In this document: positions 23,907-33,037 of the stretch, piece by piece
Numbering within the stretch: position 1 is the stretch's first letter
Layout: the number at the start of each line of letters is the position of its first letter
NCBI GenBank assembly: GCA_012960515.1
Contig: DUBD01000169.1
Span: 10,730 to 69,338, forward strand
Length of the DNA: 58,609 nucleotides
Direction of reading: 5' to 3'
From: Bacteroidota bacterium
GTDB lineage: Bacteria; Bacteroidota; Rhodothermia; Rhodothermales; Rubricoccaceae
Notes under the pieces: model-generated
Databases searched by the model: none
Told to the model about the DNA's origin: nothing
What the model saw: the letters and a program-made list of their open reading frames with translations, nothing else
Position numbers and translations under genes: made by a program

Positions 23907-25541
23907 ATGACCGGTCCCCTCGCTCCCGCCGTCCGCGCGTTCAACCAGCTGCCGCTCCAGCGGCGCGTTCTGCTGGGGGGCGTCGTCCTAGGCTCCCTCG
24001 TCGCGATGCTGCTGCTCGCGCGATGGGCGGCCGCGCCGGACTACGCGCTGCTCTTCGGCAACCTCTCCGCGACGGACGCCGGCGGCATCGTGGAGCAGAT
24101 CGAGGGCGAAGGGATCGCGTACGATCTCCGCGACGGGGGGACCTCGGTGTACGTGCCGAAGGAGGAGGTCTACGGCCTCCGCCTCCGGCTGGCGTCCGCC
24201 GGCGCCGTGCCCGACGGCCCCGCCGGCTACGAGCTGTTCGACGGCGGCACGCTCGGCATGACCGACTTCATGCAGCGGCTGAACGTGAAGCGGGCGCTCG
24301 AAGGCGAGCTGGCGCGGACGATCGGCGCGCTCAAGCAGGTGCAGAGCGCGCGTGTGCACCTCGTGCTGCCGGAGCGGAGCGCTTTCCGCGATCAGCAGGT
24401 CTCGCCGAGCGCGTCCGTGGTCCTCTCGATGGGGAGCCCTCTGGGCGCGGATCAGGTGGCCGGCATCGCCGCGCTCGTGGCGGGCGCCGTGGAAGGCATG
24501 ACCCCCTCGGACGTGACCGTGCTCGACGCGGCGGGGCGGATGCTGACCGGCCCCGAGGGCATGGGCGGCGAGTCCGGCCTGACGAGCGCGCAGCTCCGGA
24601 TGCGTCAGGAGATCGAGTCGCACCTCGTGGAAGCGGGGCAGTCCATGCTGGACCGGATGCTCGGCCCCGGCCGCGCCGTCGTCCGCGTCTCGGCAGACCT
24701 CGACCTCTCGCGCAAGGAGTCTGAAACGCAGGAAGTGGACCCCGAGGCTCAGGTGCTCATCTCCGAGGAGCGGCAGGAGGAAGTGGGGCAGGGGACCGGC
24801 GCCACCGCCAGCGTCCGCAACTACGACATCACGCGCCGCACGATCCGCGAGCAGCAGGAGGCCGGAGGCGTCCGCCGCCTGACGGTTTCCGTCCTGCTGG
24901 ACGAGGCCGCGCCCGCCGTGGACGTGGCCACACCGAAAGAGTCCGGCGCCACGCCGTTCACCGACGCGCAGCTCGGGCAGATCGAGTCGCTCGTCAAGAA
25001 CGCCGTCGGCTTCGACGAGGGGCGTGGCGACCGGTTTGCCGTCCAGCAAATCCGCTTCAACGACTCCGCCGTGCCGTTCGCGGAGGAGGCGCAGGCGCAG
25101 CAGCGCGCCGAGCTCATCTCGCTGGCCGCCCGCTACGGCGTGATCGTGCTGGCGCTGTTCCTGGCCTACCGGCTGCTCCGCCGCCTCGCGGACCGTCTCC
25201 AGGAACCCGCCCCCTCGCCCTTCCAGATCGACGCGCTCGCGTCCGACCCGCTGGCGGATCTCCTGCCCGAGCCGACCGCTTCCGCTGCGGCCCTCGGCGC
25301 GACGGAGCCTGCGGACGACGACGAGCCCGCGACCGTCATCGAGTCGGTCAGTGACGGGGTCTACGCCGAGAAGCTCTCGGACGAGGCCCGCCTGCACCTC
25401 GCGGACTCCGTCGACTTGCTCAGCCACATCGCAGAGACCATCGACACGCGCCCGGACGAGGCCGTGGAGGTGGTCCGGGCCTGGCTCCGCGAGGACGCCG
25501 AGGCCGACGCCGCGCTCTCCTCCCAGGCTCCCCGCTCATGA
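23907..25541 (+). CDS. fliF: Flagellar MS-ring protein FliF
   Basis: A 544-residue inner-membrane ring protein. The first membrane helix is about residues 22-42 (VLLGGVVLGSLVAMLLLARW). The ring-building motifs follow: DYALLFGNLSATDAGGIVEQ, LRLRLASAGAVPDGPAGYEL, FMQRLNVKRALEGELARTIG and VQSARVHLVLPERSAFRDQQ, then VLDAAGRMLTG. The second membrane helix is about 403-422 (AARYGVIVLALFLAYRLLRR). The C-terminal tail that binds FliG ends with ETIDTRPDEAVEVVRAWLRE. Its TGA overlaps the fliG ATG by 4 nt. Confidence 0.96.
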   Translation: MTGPLAPAVRAFNQLPLQRRVLLGGVVLGSLVAMLLLARWAAAPDYALLFGNLSATDAGGIVEQIEGEGIAYDLRDGGTSVYVPKEEVYGLRLRLASAGAVPDGPAGYELFDGGTLGMTDFMQRLNVKRALEGELARTIGALKQVQSARVHLVLPERSAFRDQQVSPSASVVLSMGSPLGADQVAGIAALVAGAVEGMTPSDVTVLDAAGRMLTGPEGMGGESGLTSAQLRMRQEIESHLVEAGQSMLDRMLGPGRAVVRVSADLDLSRKESETQEVDPEAQVLISEERQEEVGQGTGATASVRNYDITRRTIREQQEAGGVRRLTVSVLLDEAAPAVDVATPKESGATPFTDAQLGQIESLVKNAVGFDEGRGDRFAVQQIRFNDSAVPFAEEAQAQQRAELISLAARYGVIVLALFLAYRLLRRLADRLQEPAPSPFQIDALASDPLADLLPEPTASAAALGATEPADDDEPATVIESVSDGVYAEKLSDEARLHLADSVDLLSHIAETIDTRPDEAVEVVRAWLREDAEADAALSSQAPRS

Positions 25542-26539
25542 CCGCCCCCGCCCTCTCCGGTGCCCAGCGCGCCGCCGTGCTCGCCGTCGCGCTCGGCGTC
25601 GAGACCTCCAGCAAGCTGATCCCCGGGCTCTCGGACGCCGAGGCCGAGCGCGTGACCGTCGAGATCGCGCGGCTGCAGAGCGTCCCGAGCGAGACCGTCG
25701 AAGCCGTCTTGAAGGAGTTCTACCTGGACGCGAGCCGCCTGGGCACGGCGTCTCTCGCGAAAGGCGGGCTCGCCGCCGCGCGGGAGCTCATCACCTCCGG
25801 CTTCGAGGAGCCCCGTGCGACGCCGTTGCTCCACCGCGTGGAGGCCGCGACCGAGGGCACGGGCTTCGATCTCGCTCGCCGCGCCGAGCCCGCCCGGCTG
25901 GCGGCGTTCATCGCCGGGGAGCACCCGCAGACGGCTGCCCTCGTCCTCTCCCGCCTGGAAGCGCGCCCCGCCGCCGACGTCCTCACGCGCCTCCCCGCGG
26001 AGTCCCGCGCAGACATCATCCGCCGGCTCTCGTCGCTCGGCACGCCCAGCCCCGAGGCGCTGCGCTCTCTCGACGAAGCCCTCCGCCAGTCGCTCGGGCC
26101 GCAGCCGGAAGCGAGCGGCGGCGCCAAGAAAGCCGCCGACATCCTCACGCAGGCCAGCCGCGAGGCGAGCAAGTCCGTGCTGGAGGCCCTCCAGGCGCAG
26201 GACCCCACGCTCGCCTCCGAGATCGAAACGCTCATCTTCACCTTCGACGACCTCGTGGGCTTGAGTGATCGCGCCCTCGGCCGCGTGCTCTCGGGCGTGG
26301 ACCAGAGCGTCCTCGCGCTCGCCCTCCGCGGCACCGAGGTCGCCTTCCAGGAGCGCGTCTTCGGAGCCATCAGCGAGCGCGTCGGGGCCGCCGTTCGAGA
26401 AGAGATGGAGCTCGCCGCGCCTGCCAGGGTCAGCGACGTGGAGGACGCGCAGCGGACCATCGCGGAGGCCGCCCTCGCGCTCGCTGAGAGCGGCGAGATC
26501 GAGGTGGGCGCGACGGAGAGCGCCGCCACCACGATCTGA
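25538..26539 (+). CDS. fliG: Flagellar switch protein FliG
   Basis: A 333-residue C-ring protein that contacts FliF and the MotA stator. The N-domain has SGAQRAAVLAVALGVETSSK. The middle domain has FIAGEHPQTAALVLSRLEAR. The motor domain has SEIETLIFTFDDLVGLSDRA with LGRVLSGVDQSVLALALRG and ERVGAAVREEMELAAPARVS. The acidic and basic residues of the torque helix are kept (FDDLVGLSDRALGRVLSGVD). Length is normal. The stop and the fliH start share bases (TGATG). No loss of key residues is seen. Confidence 0.95.
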   Translation: MTAPALSGAQRAAVLAVALGVETSSKLIPGLSDAEAERVTVEIARLQSVPSETVEAVLKEFYLDASRLGTASLAKGGLAAARELITSGFEEPRATPLLHRVEAATEGTGFDLARRAEPARLAAFIAGEHPQTAALVLSRLEARPAADVLTRLPAESRADIIRRLSSLGTPSPEALRSLDEALRQSLGPQPEASGGAKKAADILTQASREASKSVLEALQAQDPTLASEIETLIFTFDDLVGLSDRALGRVLSGVDQSVLALALRGTEVAFQERVFGAISERVGAAVREEMELAAPARVSDVEDAQRTIAEAALALAESGEIEVGATESAATTI

Positions 26540-27204
26540 TGAGCGCGGTTCTCCCCGACCCCCAGCCGTACCACTTCACGGCGTTCGACGCGGGGCTGGA
26601 GTCCTCGCCCGCGCCCCCCGCCAACGGGGCGGACGCGGGTGACGATCCCTCGCCCGCTCCCGACGCCGCCGACGAGGTCCGCGCCGAGCTCCAACCCCGC
26701 CTCGACGCGCTGGCGGCCGAGGTCGCCGCCCTCGAAGCCGAGCGGGACGCGCTCCGCGCCGAGCTCGACGCGGCCCGGTCCGAGGCCGAGGCCGCCCAGA
26801 CAGTCCGCGAGGCCAGCGACCGGGTCTCGCTTCTCTGGACCGAGACGCTGGCGGCCCTGGAGCCCCGCCTCGCCGCGCTGGCGGTGGACGTCGCCGAGCG
26901 CGTGCTGGCGGCGCCGCTGACCGCCGAGGCCCGCGCCGCCGCAGACCGCGCCATCGCGGACGCCGTGGACCGCCTCGCGGCGGACTGCCCGGTGACCGTC
27001 CGGCTGCACCCTGTGGACCTCCTTCACCTCCAGGAATCCGGCCTCGCGGACACCCTCTCCGCAACGCACCCCCGCCTCCGCTGGGAGCCGGATGCCGCAC
27101 TCGCGCAGGGGGACTGGACCGCCGCCTCCGAGGATGCCGAGATCCACCGCATCGCCGCGGCCACCTTCGCCGACCTCAAGGACCACCTCGGCCTGACGAC
27201 GTGA
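26539..27204 (+). CDS. fliH: Flagellar export stator FliH
   Basis: A 221-residue negative regulator and peripheral stalk of the FliI ATPase. The N-terminus has the short FTAFDAG-like peptide that docks on FliN/FlhA in relatives. An Ala/Glu/Leu coiled coil follows (about 50-95), and the C-terminal globular domain has AALAVDVAERVLAAPLTAEA, VTVRLHPVDLLHL and DAALAQGDWTAASEDAEIHR. Low sequence identity is usual for this family; order and overlap with fliG and fliI support the call. Overlaps fliI by GTGA. Confidence 0.88.
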   Translation: MSAVLPDPQPYHFTAFDAGLESSPAPPANGADAGDDPSPAPDAADEVRAELQPRLDALAAEVAALEAERDALRAELDAARSEAEAAQTVREASDRVSLLWTETLAALEPRLAALAVDVAERVLAAPLTAEARAAADRAIADAVDRLAADCPVTVRLHPVDLLHLQESGLADTLSATHPRLRWEPDAALAQGDWTAASEDAEIHRIAAATFADLKDHLGLTT

Positions 27205-28529
27205 GCTATCTCGAGCACGCCCTGCGCGAAGTCCAGACCGCCCCGCTCGGTCCCACCGCCTACGGCCGCGTGCGCACCGCGACGGGCATCGTCGTGGAGG
27301 CGACGGGCATGGACGCCGCGATCGGCGACACCTGCGTGATCGGTGAGCCCGGCACGTCCGCGGTCTCTGCCGAGGTCATCGGCGTGCGGGGCGCGCTGAC
27401 GGTCCTGATGCCGCTCGGCGACGCGACCGGCCTCCGCGCCGGCAGCCTCGTCCGCAAAGCCTCCCGCCCGGACACCGTCCGCGTCGGGCCCTCGCTGCTC
27501 GGCCGCGTGATCGACGCCAGCGGGACGCCGCTCGACGGAGGTCCCCCGCTCACGCTCTCCGCCGAGCGGGCCGTCCGCGCCGAGCCGCCCCCGCCGCTGG
27601 AGCGCCAGCTCATCGACGAGCCGTTCCACACCGGCGTCCGCGCCATCGACGCTATGCTGACCCTCGCGCGAGGGCAGAGGGTCGGCATCTTCGCGGGGTC
27701 TGGCGTGGGCAAGAGCACGCTGCTCGGCACCATCGCGGCGCACTCCTCCGCCAGCGTCAACGTAATCGCGCTCATCGGCGAGCGGGGCCGCGAGGTCCGC
27801 GAGTTCGTGCACGACACGCTCGGCCCCGAGGGGCTGGCGCGCTCGGTCGTCGTCGCGGTGACGGGCGACCAGGCCGCGCTCGCCCGCGTTCGCGGCGCGA
27901 TGGTGGCGACCGCCATCGCGGAGCACTTCCGGGACGAAGGGCACGACGTGCTCCTCATGATGGACTCCGTGACGCGCGTGGCGCAGGCCCAGCGCGAGAT
28001 CGGGCTGGCCGCCGGCGAGCCGCCGACGACGCGCGGCTACACCCCGAGCGTCTTTGCGCTCCTGCCGCGCCTGTTGGAGCGAGCGGGGCCGGGCGCGACG
28101 GGCACCATCACCGGCCTCTACACCGTCCTCGTGGATGGCGGCGACCTGGACGAGCCCGTCGCCGATGCGACGCGCGGCATCCTGGACGGCCACATCGTGC
28201 TCTCCCGCAAGCTGGCGGACGCCGGCCACTTCCCCGCGATCGACGTGCCCGCGAGCGTTAGCCGCGTGATGGGCCGCGTAGCCTCGCCCGAGGCCGTCCG
28301 CACCGCCCGCGAGGCCCGCGCGCTCATCTCCACCTATCGCGAGGTGGAGCCGCTCGTCCGCGTCGGCGCCTTCGAGCGGGGCCGCGATCCGGACGCCGAC
28401 CGTGCCGTGGCGCTCCAACCCGCCCTCAACGCCTTCCTCCGCCAGTCGCCCGAGGAGGCGGACGTGGAGGACGCCGCCGACCGGCTCCACGACCTGCTCG
28501 GCGAGCGGGCTGGCGCGGCGCTTGCATAA
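27201..28529 (+). CDS. fliI: Flagellar export ATPase FliI
   Basis: A 442-residue F1-beta-like ATPase that unfolds export substrates. Walker A is GIFAGSGVGKSTLLG with Lys171; Walker B lies in the stretch HDVLLMMDSVTRVAQAQREI. Other family segments are IALIGERGREVREFVHDTLG, GEPPTTRGYTPSVFALLPRL and DGHIVLSRKLADAGHFPAID. The GTG start at 27201 overlaps the fliH stop. Length and all nucleotide-binding motifs are complete. A 66-bp gap separates it from fliJ, the first break in the operon's tight packing, but no promoter is evident there. Confidence 0.97.
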   Translation: MSYLEHALREVQTAPLGPTAYGRVRTATGIVVEATGMDAAIGDTCVIGEPGTSAVSAEVIGVRGALTVLMPLGDATGLRAGSLVRKASRPDTVRVGPSLLGRVIDASGTPLDGGPPLTLSAERAVRAEPPPPLERQLIDEPFHTGVRAIDAMLTLARGQRVGIFAGSGVGKSTLLGTIAAHSSASVNVIALIGERGREVREFVHDTLGPEGLARSVVVAVTGDQAALARVRGAMVATAIAEHFRDEGHDVLLMMDSVTRVAQAQREIGLAAGEPPTTRGYTPSVFALLPRLLERAGPGATGTITGLYTVLVDGGDLDEPVADATRGILDGHIVLSRKLADAGHFPAIDVPASVSRVMGRVASPEAVRTAREARALISTYREVEPLVRVGAFERGRDPDADRAVALQPALNAFLRQSPEEADVEDAADRLHDLLGERAGAALA

Positions 28530-28595
28530 CGGGAGGAGGAGCCCTCGCACCCTGCACAGGGCGCCCAGACGCCCTCTCGACCCGACAAACCTTCC

Positions 28596-29042
28596 ATGAC
28601 CGGCAGCCGTTTCCGCTTCTCCCTCGATCCCGTCCTCGACGGACACGCTCGCTCGGTCGAATCCGCGCAGCGGGCGCTGGCGGACGCCATCCGTGCCACG
28701 GCCCAGGCCCAGCGCGCGGTGGAAGCCGCCGCCGCCGCGTTGGACGCGTCCAGCCAGGCAGGCGAGGGGGGAGGTCCGGCCTGGCGCCTCCAGGCGTCGG
28801 CCCGTCACCGGGACGCTGCCCGCACCGATCACTCGCGGGCGCTCCAGGCCCTCGCTCGCGTCCAGGACGCCGAGGCCCGCGCGCGCCGCCAGCTGGCGGC
28901 GGCCGTCCGCAAGCACGAGGCGCTCTCCGCGGTCCGCGAGGAAGCCGAGGCCGCGCACCGTGCCTCTGCCATGCGCGCCGAGCTCACTGTTCTCGACGAT
29001 CTCGCCGCGTCCCGCCACACCAGCCTCTCCATGGGACGATGA
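28596..29042 (+). CDS. fliJ: Flagellar export coiled-coil protein FliJ
   Basis: A 148-residue coiled-coil protein, the right length and position (after fliI) for FliJ, the gamma-like stalk of the export ATPase. The opening FRFSLDPVLDGHARSVESAQ fits the FliJ pattern (F.f.L..vL..r...e...a), and the rest is an uninterrupted Ala/Arg/Glu helix to residue 130. It contains one CCGCCAGCTGGCGG palindrome at 28886-28899 in frame Arg-Gln-Leu-Ala. Its TGA overlaps the motE-like start. Confidence 0.85.
   Translation: MTGSRFRFSLDPVLDGHARSVESAQRALADAIRATAQAQRAVEAAAAALDASSQAGEGGGPAWRLQASARHRDAARTDHSRALQALARVQDAEARARRQLAAAVRKHEALSAVREEAEAAHRASAMRAELTVLDDLAASRHTSLSMGR
28886..28899. repeat. 14-bp palindrome CCGCCAGCTGGCGG
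   Basis: Second copy of the perfect 14-mer found in ogt, here inside fliJ (frame Arg-Gln-Leu-Ala). Confidence 0.8.
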
Positions 29043-29545
29043 AGGCCGGGCTCACCGTTCTCGCGATCGTCGCCGTGGTGGCCGCGGCAGGTGGCGGCTT
29101 CCTCTACGGCCGCACGCAGACGCCCGCCCCGGAGGCCGCGGAGCGCACTGGCGCTCCCAGCGATTCCACGCAGGCGGACCTGGAGCCCATGCGCCAGGAG
29201 ATCACGCGGCTGCTCGATCGGTTGGCAGCGGCGGAGGGGCAGGCGGACTCGCTCCGAGCCCAGCTCGCTGTTCATCAGGAGGAATCGGAGGCCCGGACGC
29301 AGAGCGCGTCGGGGCTAGCGAGCACGCTCTCCAAGCTCGAAGACGACGCCCTCAGCGACGTCATCCAGAAGCTGGATGGGCGCTCGTTCGTCCAGCTCTA
29401 CGAAGCCGCGTCGGCCCGGAATCAGGCCCGGCTCCTCGCCGCGCTGACGCCGGATCAGGCCGCCTCGTTCGTGCGCTATCAGCTCCCCGGCGGCCCCGCC
29501 CGCGCTCGCGCCGCGACCGTCTCCGACACCACACAGGCAGGATGA
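29039..29545 (+). CDS. motE: MotE-like flagellar chaperone (MgtE N-terminal-like domain)
   Basis: A 168-residue protein with an N-terminal membrane helix (about 4-24, LTVLAIVAVVAAAGGGFLYG), then a periplasmic coiled coil (about 50-100), and a short MgtE-N/MotE-like helical domain (ALSDVIQKLDGRSFVQLYEA, NQARLLAALTPDQAASFVRY). In alphaproteobacteria MotE stabilises the stator/MotC, and similar proteins often follow fliJ. Function here is inferred from fold and position. Overlaps both neighbours by 4 nt. Confidence 0.75.
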   Translation: MKAGLTVLAIVAVVAAAGGGFLYGRTQTPAPEAAERTGAPSDSTQADLEPMRQEITRLLDRLAAAEGQADSLRAQLAVHQEESEARTQSASGLASTLSKLEDDALSDVIQKLDGRSFVQLYEAASARNQARLLAALTPDQAASFVRYQLPGGPARARAATVSDTTQAG

Positions 29546-30795
29546 TGACGCGGCTCCTCCTCGACGTTCTCTCGGTTCCGATTGCCCCATCGGGGGGGCG
29601 AGCCCCCGTACCGGAGTCGCCCTTCGGCGACATCCTCCGGGACGCGACCGCCACCTTGAGCGAGTCCCCTGAGGAGTCGGGCGCGGAGACTTTGGCAGAG
29701 GGCACCGGCGAGGAGTCCGTCTCCGAGGAGTCGCGCGCCGAGGGCACGCCGTTGCAGTCGCCCCAGAGCTGGGGTACGGCAGAGCCCCTCGTGGCGCATC
29801 GCCCCCGTTCCACGGGCGGTGACGGGACCCCGGGCCCAGCACCTGATGACGTGACCGACCCGGCTGCCCCCGACGCGCCGTCTCTCCAACGCCTCGCCCC
29901 GCTGGCGCCTGCGCTCGCCGAGGCCACCCGCCAGCCGGACGGGGAGGCCCCGGCGGAGGAGCCCGCGTCCGATCAGTCCGCTCCCAGCGATGCAGGGACG
30001 GAGGACGCTGCGGGCCTCGCGACGGACGCTGAGCGCCACGCCGCTCCTCTTCCAGGAGCCATCCGCGCGACGGGAAACCGTGGCACGTCGGAGCCGGACC
30101 CGCTGCCACCCGCTCGCACGGAGGCGCCGGACGCCCCCACTTCGCGCGAGGGCACCGGGCAGACTTCCGAGGCACGCGCGATGGAGTCACAGGACGCCGC
30201 GACGCGCACGATGGCTGAGCCGCGCCTCGCCTCAGTCTCCGCCCCGGACTCGGTGGCGCCACCGGCCGCAGACCTCCCGGAGGCTCCGCCTGCAGACTCC
30301 GCTACCGCCGACCCCGTGCCGGTGCCCGAGTCGGCTCCGCGGGCCGAGGCCCCGACTCCCGACGTGGCCCGGTCCGAGGCCGCGCGCCCGCAGGCGTCCG
30401 TCCCCTCGCGGCTGGCGGCGATGCTCCGCACGAGCGACCTCGCGGCCGCTCTCGCCGCCAAGCGAGGCATCGACGTGTCGCTAGGAGACGGGGGGCGGGT
30501 CCGGCTCCAGGCCGACCGCCACGAGGGGCGGCTCGTGCTCGATCTCCAGTTCTCGGACCCCGCGACGCAGGCCCTCGCGCTCGCCCACGCGGACCTCCTC
30601 ACAGACGCCGCCGAGGCTCGTCTCGCGGAGCCCGTCTCCCTTCGCATGGACGGACAGCCGATGGACTCCGGCGACGGCCGCCGGCCGAACCGTCCCCCCA
30701 CGCCTTCCCCGGGCTCCCGCGCCGCCGAGCGTGAAGCCCCATCCCCCGATGCTCCCGCGCCGCCTCCAGCGGACCGCCGGGAGTGGGTCGGGTAG
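29542..30795 (+). CDS. fliK: Probable hook-length control protein FliK
   Basis: A 417-residue protein with a long disordered Pro/Ala/Glu/Ser-rich region (about 10-290), as in the secreted ruler part of FliK. A structured C-terminal region follows, with [40 protein letters not shown] and an LVLDL core followed by LRMDG, resembling the Flg_hook (FliK C-terminal) domain. Position between motE and flgD, and the composition, support the call; identity is weak, as usual for FliK. Two adjacent ATGs (29542, 29545) both overlap the motE stop. Confidence 0.75.
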   Translation: MMTRLLLDVLSVPIAPSGGRAPVPESPFGDILRDATATLSESPEESGAETLAEGTGEESVSEESRAEGTPLQSPQSWGTAEPLVAHRPRSTGGDGTPGPAPDDVTDPAAPDAPSLQRLAPLAPALAEATRQPDGEAPAEEPASDQSAPSDAGTEDAAGLATDAERHAAPLPGAIRATGNRGTSEPDPLPPARTEAPDAPTSREGTGQTSEARAMESQDAATRTMAEPRLASVSAPDSVAPPAADLPEAPPADSATADPVPVPESAPRAEAPTPDVARSEAARPQASVPSRLAAMLRTSDLAAALAAKRGIDVSLGDGGRVRLQADRHEGRLVLDLQFSDPATQALALAHADLLTDAAEARLAEPVSLRMDGQPMDSGDGRRPNRPPTPSPGSRAAEREAPSPDAPAPPPADRREWVG

Positions 30796-30806
30796 CCCCC
30801 GCGCGT

Positions 30807-31562
30807 ATGTCGCCCATCACCGCCCTCACGTCCACGACCGCCGCCAGCCCGACAGGCGCGGCCTCGTCCGGCTCCGCGCTGGGCAAGGACGAGTTCCTCC
30901 AGTTGCTCGTGGCACAGCTTCGCAACCAGGACCCGTCGAGCCCGCAGGACGGCCACGAGTTCGCCGCGCAGCTCGCACAGTTCTCGTCCGTGGAGCAGCT
31001 CACCAACCTCAACCAGACGCTGGCTGCCCAGGGCTCCCAGCTGGCGGCGCTCTCCGGCGCCCTCGGGGAGATTGAGGCGGGGCAGAGCGCGATGGCGCAG
31101 GAGCTCTCGGCGCGCATGAACCTCCAGGCTGCCGCTGGCCTCGTGGGGCGCTCGGTGCGGGTGGAGGACGCCGCGCTGGAGTGGAGCGGGGAGGGGAACG
31201 CCCCCTTCCAGGTCCACCTGGGCGCCGCCGCCCGCGAGGTCGAGATCACCGTGCGGGATGCCGATGGCGAGGTCGTGCGCACGATCCGGACGGGCGCCCT
31301 CGGCGCGGGCACCCACGCGCTCAGCTGGGACGGTGCCCTCTCCGATGGCTCGCAGGCGCCCGCCGGCGACTACAGCCTGGAGGTCTCCGCCACCGGCCCC
31401 ACGGGCGCTGCCGTGGAGGCGGCCCCGGTCTCCGGCGGCCTCGTGGACCGCGTCACCGTCGAGTCCGGCCGCGTCATGCTCTGGATCGGCGGCCGCCCGA
31501 TGCCCTTCGGGTCGCTGGTCTCCATCGAGCCCGACGCCGCCACGTTTACCCGCCTTCCCTAA
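30807..31562 (+). CDS. flgD: Hook assembly scaffold FlgD
   Basis: A 251-residue hook cap protein. The N-terminal export and cap region has [40 protein letters not shown] and [20 protein letters not shown], which is diagnostic. The C-terminal FnIII/tudor-like part includes [40 protein letters not shown] and [16 protein letters not shown] prefer the ATG at 30807; an ATG at 30783 would overlap fliK and add eight unlikely residues. Followed by an 88-bp gap before flgE. Confidence 0.94.
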   Translation: MSPITALTSTTAASPTGAASSGSALGKDEFLQLLVAQLRNQDPSSPQDGHEFAAQLAQFSSVEQLTNLNQTLAAQGSQLAALSGALGEIEAGQSAMAQELSARMNLQAAAGLVGRSVRVEDAALEWSGEGNAPFQVHLGAAAREVEITVRDADGEVVRTIRTGALGAGTHALSWDGALSDGSQAPAGDYSLEVSATGPTGAAVEAAPVSGGLVDRVTVESGRVMLWIGGRPMPFGSLVSIEPDAATFTRLP

Positions 31563-31650
31563 CCGCTTCCCGAGGCCGTCCGCTCGCATCCCGCGACCCG
31601 GACGCCCCGGCCGCTGCCGCCCGGAGAGGCGGTGTCATCCCCCAACCCCC

Positions 31651-32872
31651 ATGATCCGTTCCCTTCGCACTGGCATTACCGGCCTCCGGAGCAACCAGCT
31701 CCGCCTGGACGTCATCGGCAACAACATCTCCGGCGTGAACACCGTCGGGTTCAAGCGGAGCCGCGTGCTCTTCCAGGACGCCCTCACGCAACGCATCGCG
31801 ACGGGGGGGCAGCTCCACGGGCCCAACGCGACGAACCCGTCGTACGTCGGCCACGGGGTCGCGGTGGGCGCGGTGGATCAGGTCTGGTCCCAGGGGGCCT
31901 TCGAGTACACGAACCTCCCGACGGACCTCGCGATCGCGGGCGACGGCTTCTTCATCGCCGGGACGCCGCAGGGCAACGTGCTCACCCGCGCGGGCGCGTT
32001 CTCCTTCGATGCGGACGGCTACCTCGTGAGCCCCTCCGGCCTCCGGATCCAGGGCTGGTCCGCCGGCCCCGACGGTGCCATCCACACCGGCGAACTTGGC
32101 GACGTGCGGATCAACCCGAGCATGACCTCGCCCGCCACGCGCACCTCGGAGATGACCGTCGAGGGCAACCTCTCCGCGGATCGCGAGGTCGGCGCGGATG
32201 ACCCGCTCACGATGTCGTCCGTCATCTACGACGGCACCGGGCGCGCGCACACCGTCGTGCTGAGCATGGAGAAGACGGCGGAAGGGGATCGAGGGCGACC
32301 CGGCCATCACGCTGATCGACCCCGACGATGCCGCCAGCTGGCCGGCGCCGCTCACCTTCGACGAGGACGGCAACCTGACGGGTGGCGGCTCGATCGCGCT
32401 CTCCGGGGCGTTCCCGGACGGCAGCGCGCTCAGCATCGACCTCGATTTCTCCGGCCTCACGCAGTACGGCGGCTCCTCCACCGCGACCGTCGCGCAGCAG
32501 GACGGCCGCCCCGCGGGCGACCTCGTGGACTACGGGTTCGACCAGACCGGCACCCTCGTGCTCGCGTTCTCGAACGGGGAGCGGATGGAGGCCGCGCAGC
32601 TGGCGCTCGGGATGGTCTCCAATCCGGACGGGCTGGACGTGGTCGGCGACGGCTACTACATGAGCACGGTCGCCTCCGGCGATCTCCGGATCGGCCGAGC
32701 GGGGAGCGAGGTGCCCGGCGGGATCGTCGCGGGCGCTCTCGAAGGCAGCAACGTGGACCTCGCCGAGGAGTTCACGGACATGATCGTGGCGCAGCGAGGC
32801 TACCAGGCCAGCGCGCGGATCGTGACCACCTCGGACGAGCTGTTGCAGGAGACGGTCTCGCTGAAGCGGTAG
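31651..32872 (+). pseudogene. flgE: Hook protein FlgE, frameshifted in this sequence
   Basis: The hook subunit gene is present but split between two frames. The first part (from ATG 31651) has LRTGITGLRSNQLRLDVIGN, NNISGVNTVGFKRSRVLFQD, LAIAGDGFFIAGTPQGN and SSVIYDGTGRAHTVVLSMEK. After about 32287 the FlgE sequence continues one base later, as IEGDPAITLIDPDDAASWPA, and runs to the conserved end GALEGSNVDLAEEFTDMIVA and ASARIVTTSDELLQETVSLK. Removing one G from the GGGG at 32284-32287 restores one frame of about 406 residues. A real loss would abolish the hook, so a sequence error is likely; a phase-variable or decayed gene is the alternative. Confidence 0.88.
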
Positions 32873-32890
32873 GCGCCCTCGCGTTCGGAT

Positions 32891-32924
32891 GGCGGCCCCG
32901 GAGCACTCGCGCGCCGGGGCCGCC
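32891..32924 (+). terminator. Strong hairpin after flgE
   Basis: An 11-bp perfect GC stem (32891-32901 against 32914-32924) with a 12-nt loop, 18 bp after the flgE stop. No T-run follows (CGCCATTAAATGG), so termination may be weak or the hairpin may protect the 3' end. Confidence 0.65.
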
Positions 32925-33037
32925 GCCATTAAATGGCCCGTCGGCATGGGGCGCGAAGGTTCCGGCTGGAGGAGGTGACGCTTCGCGGGTGGACGCCGCC
33001 AGCGGGCGTTCGATCTCAGGGGTGAGCCCTCCCTCTC

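Noticed and set aside
28530-28595. Promoter in the 66-bp gap between fliI and fliJ
   Set aside because: The CGCAC-CTGCA sequence has the wrong spacing for sigma-54 and there is no sigma-28 box.
32930-32957. A sigma-28-like box before motA (TAAA at 32930)
   Set aside because: The -10 (GGCGCGAA) needs a 16-nt spacer and lacks the CGAT core of the two good sites; a sigma-54 reading (TGGCCCG at 32934) lacks the -12 element.
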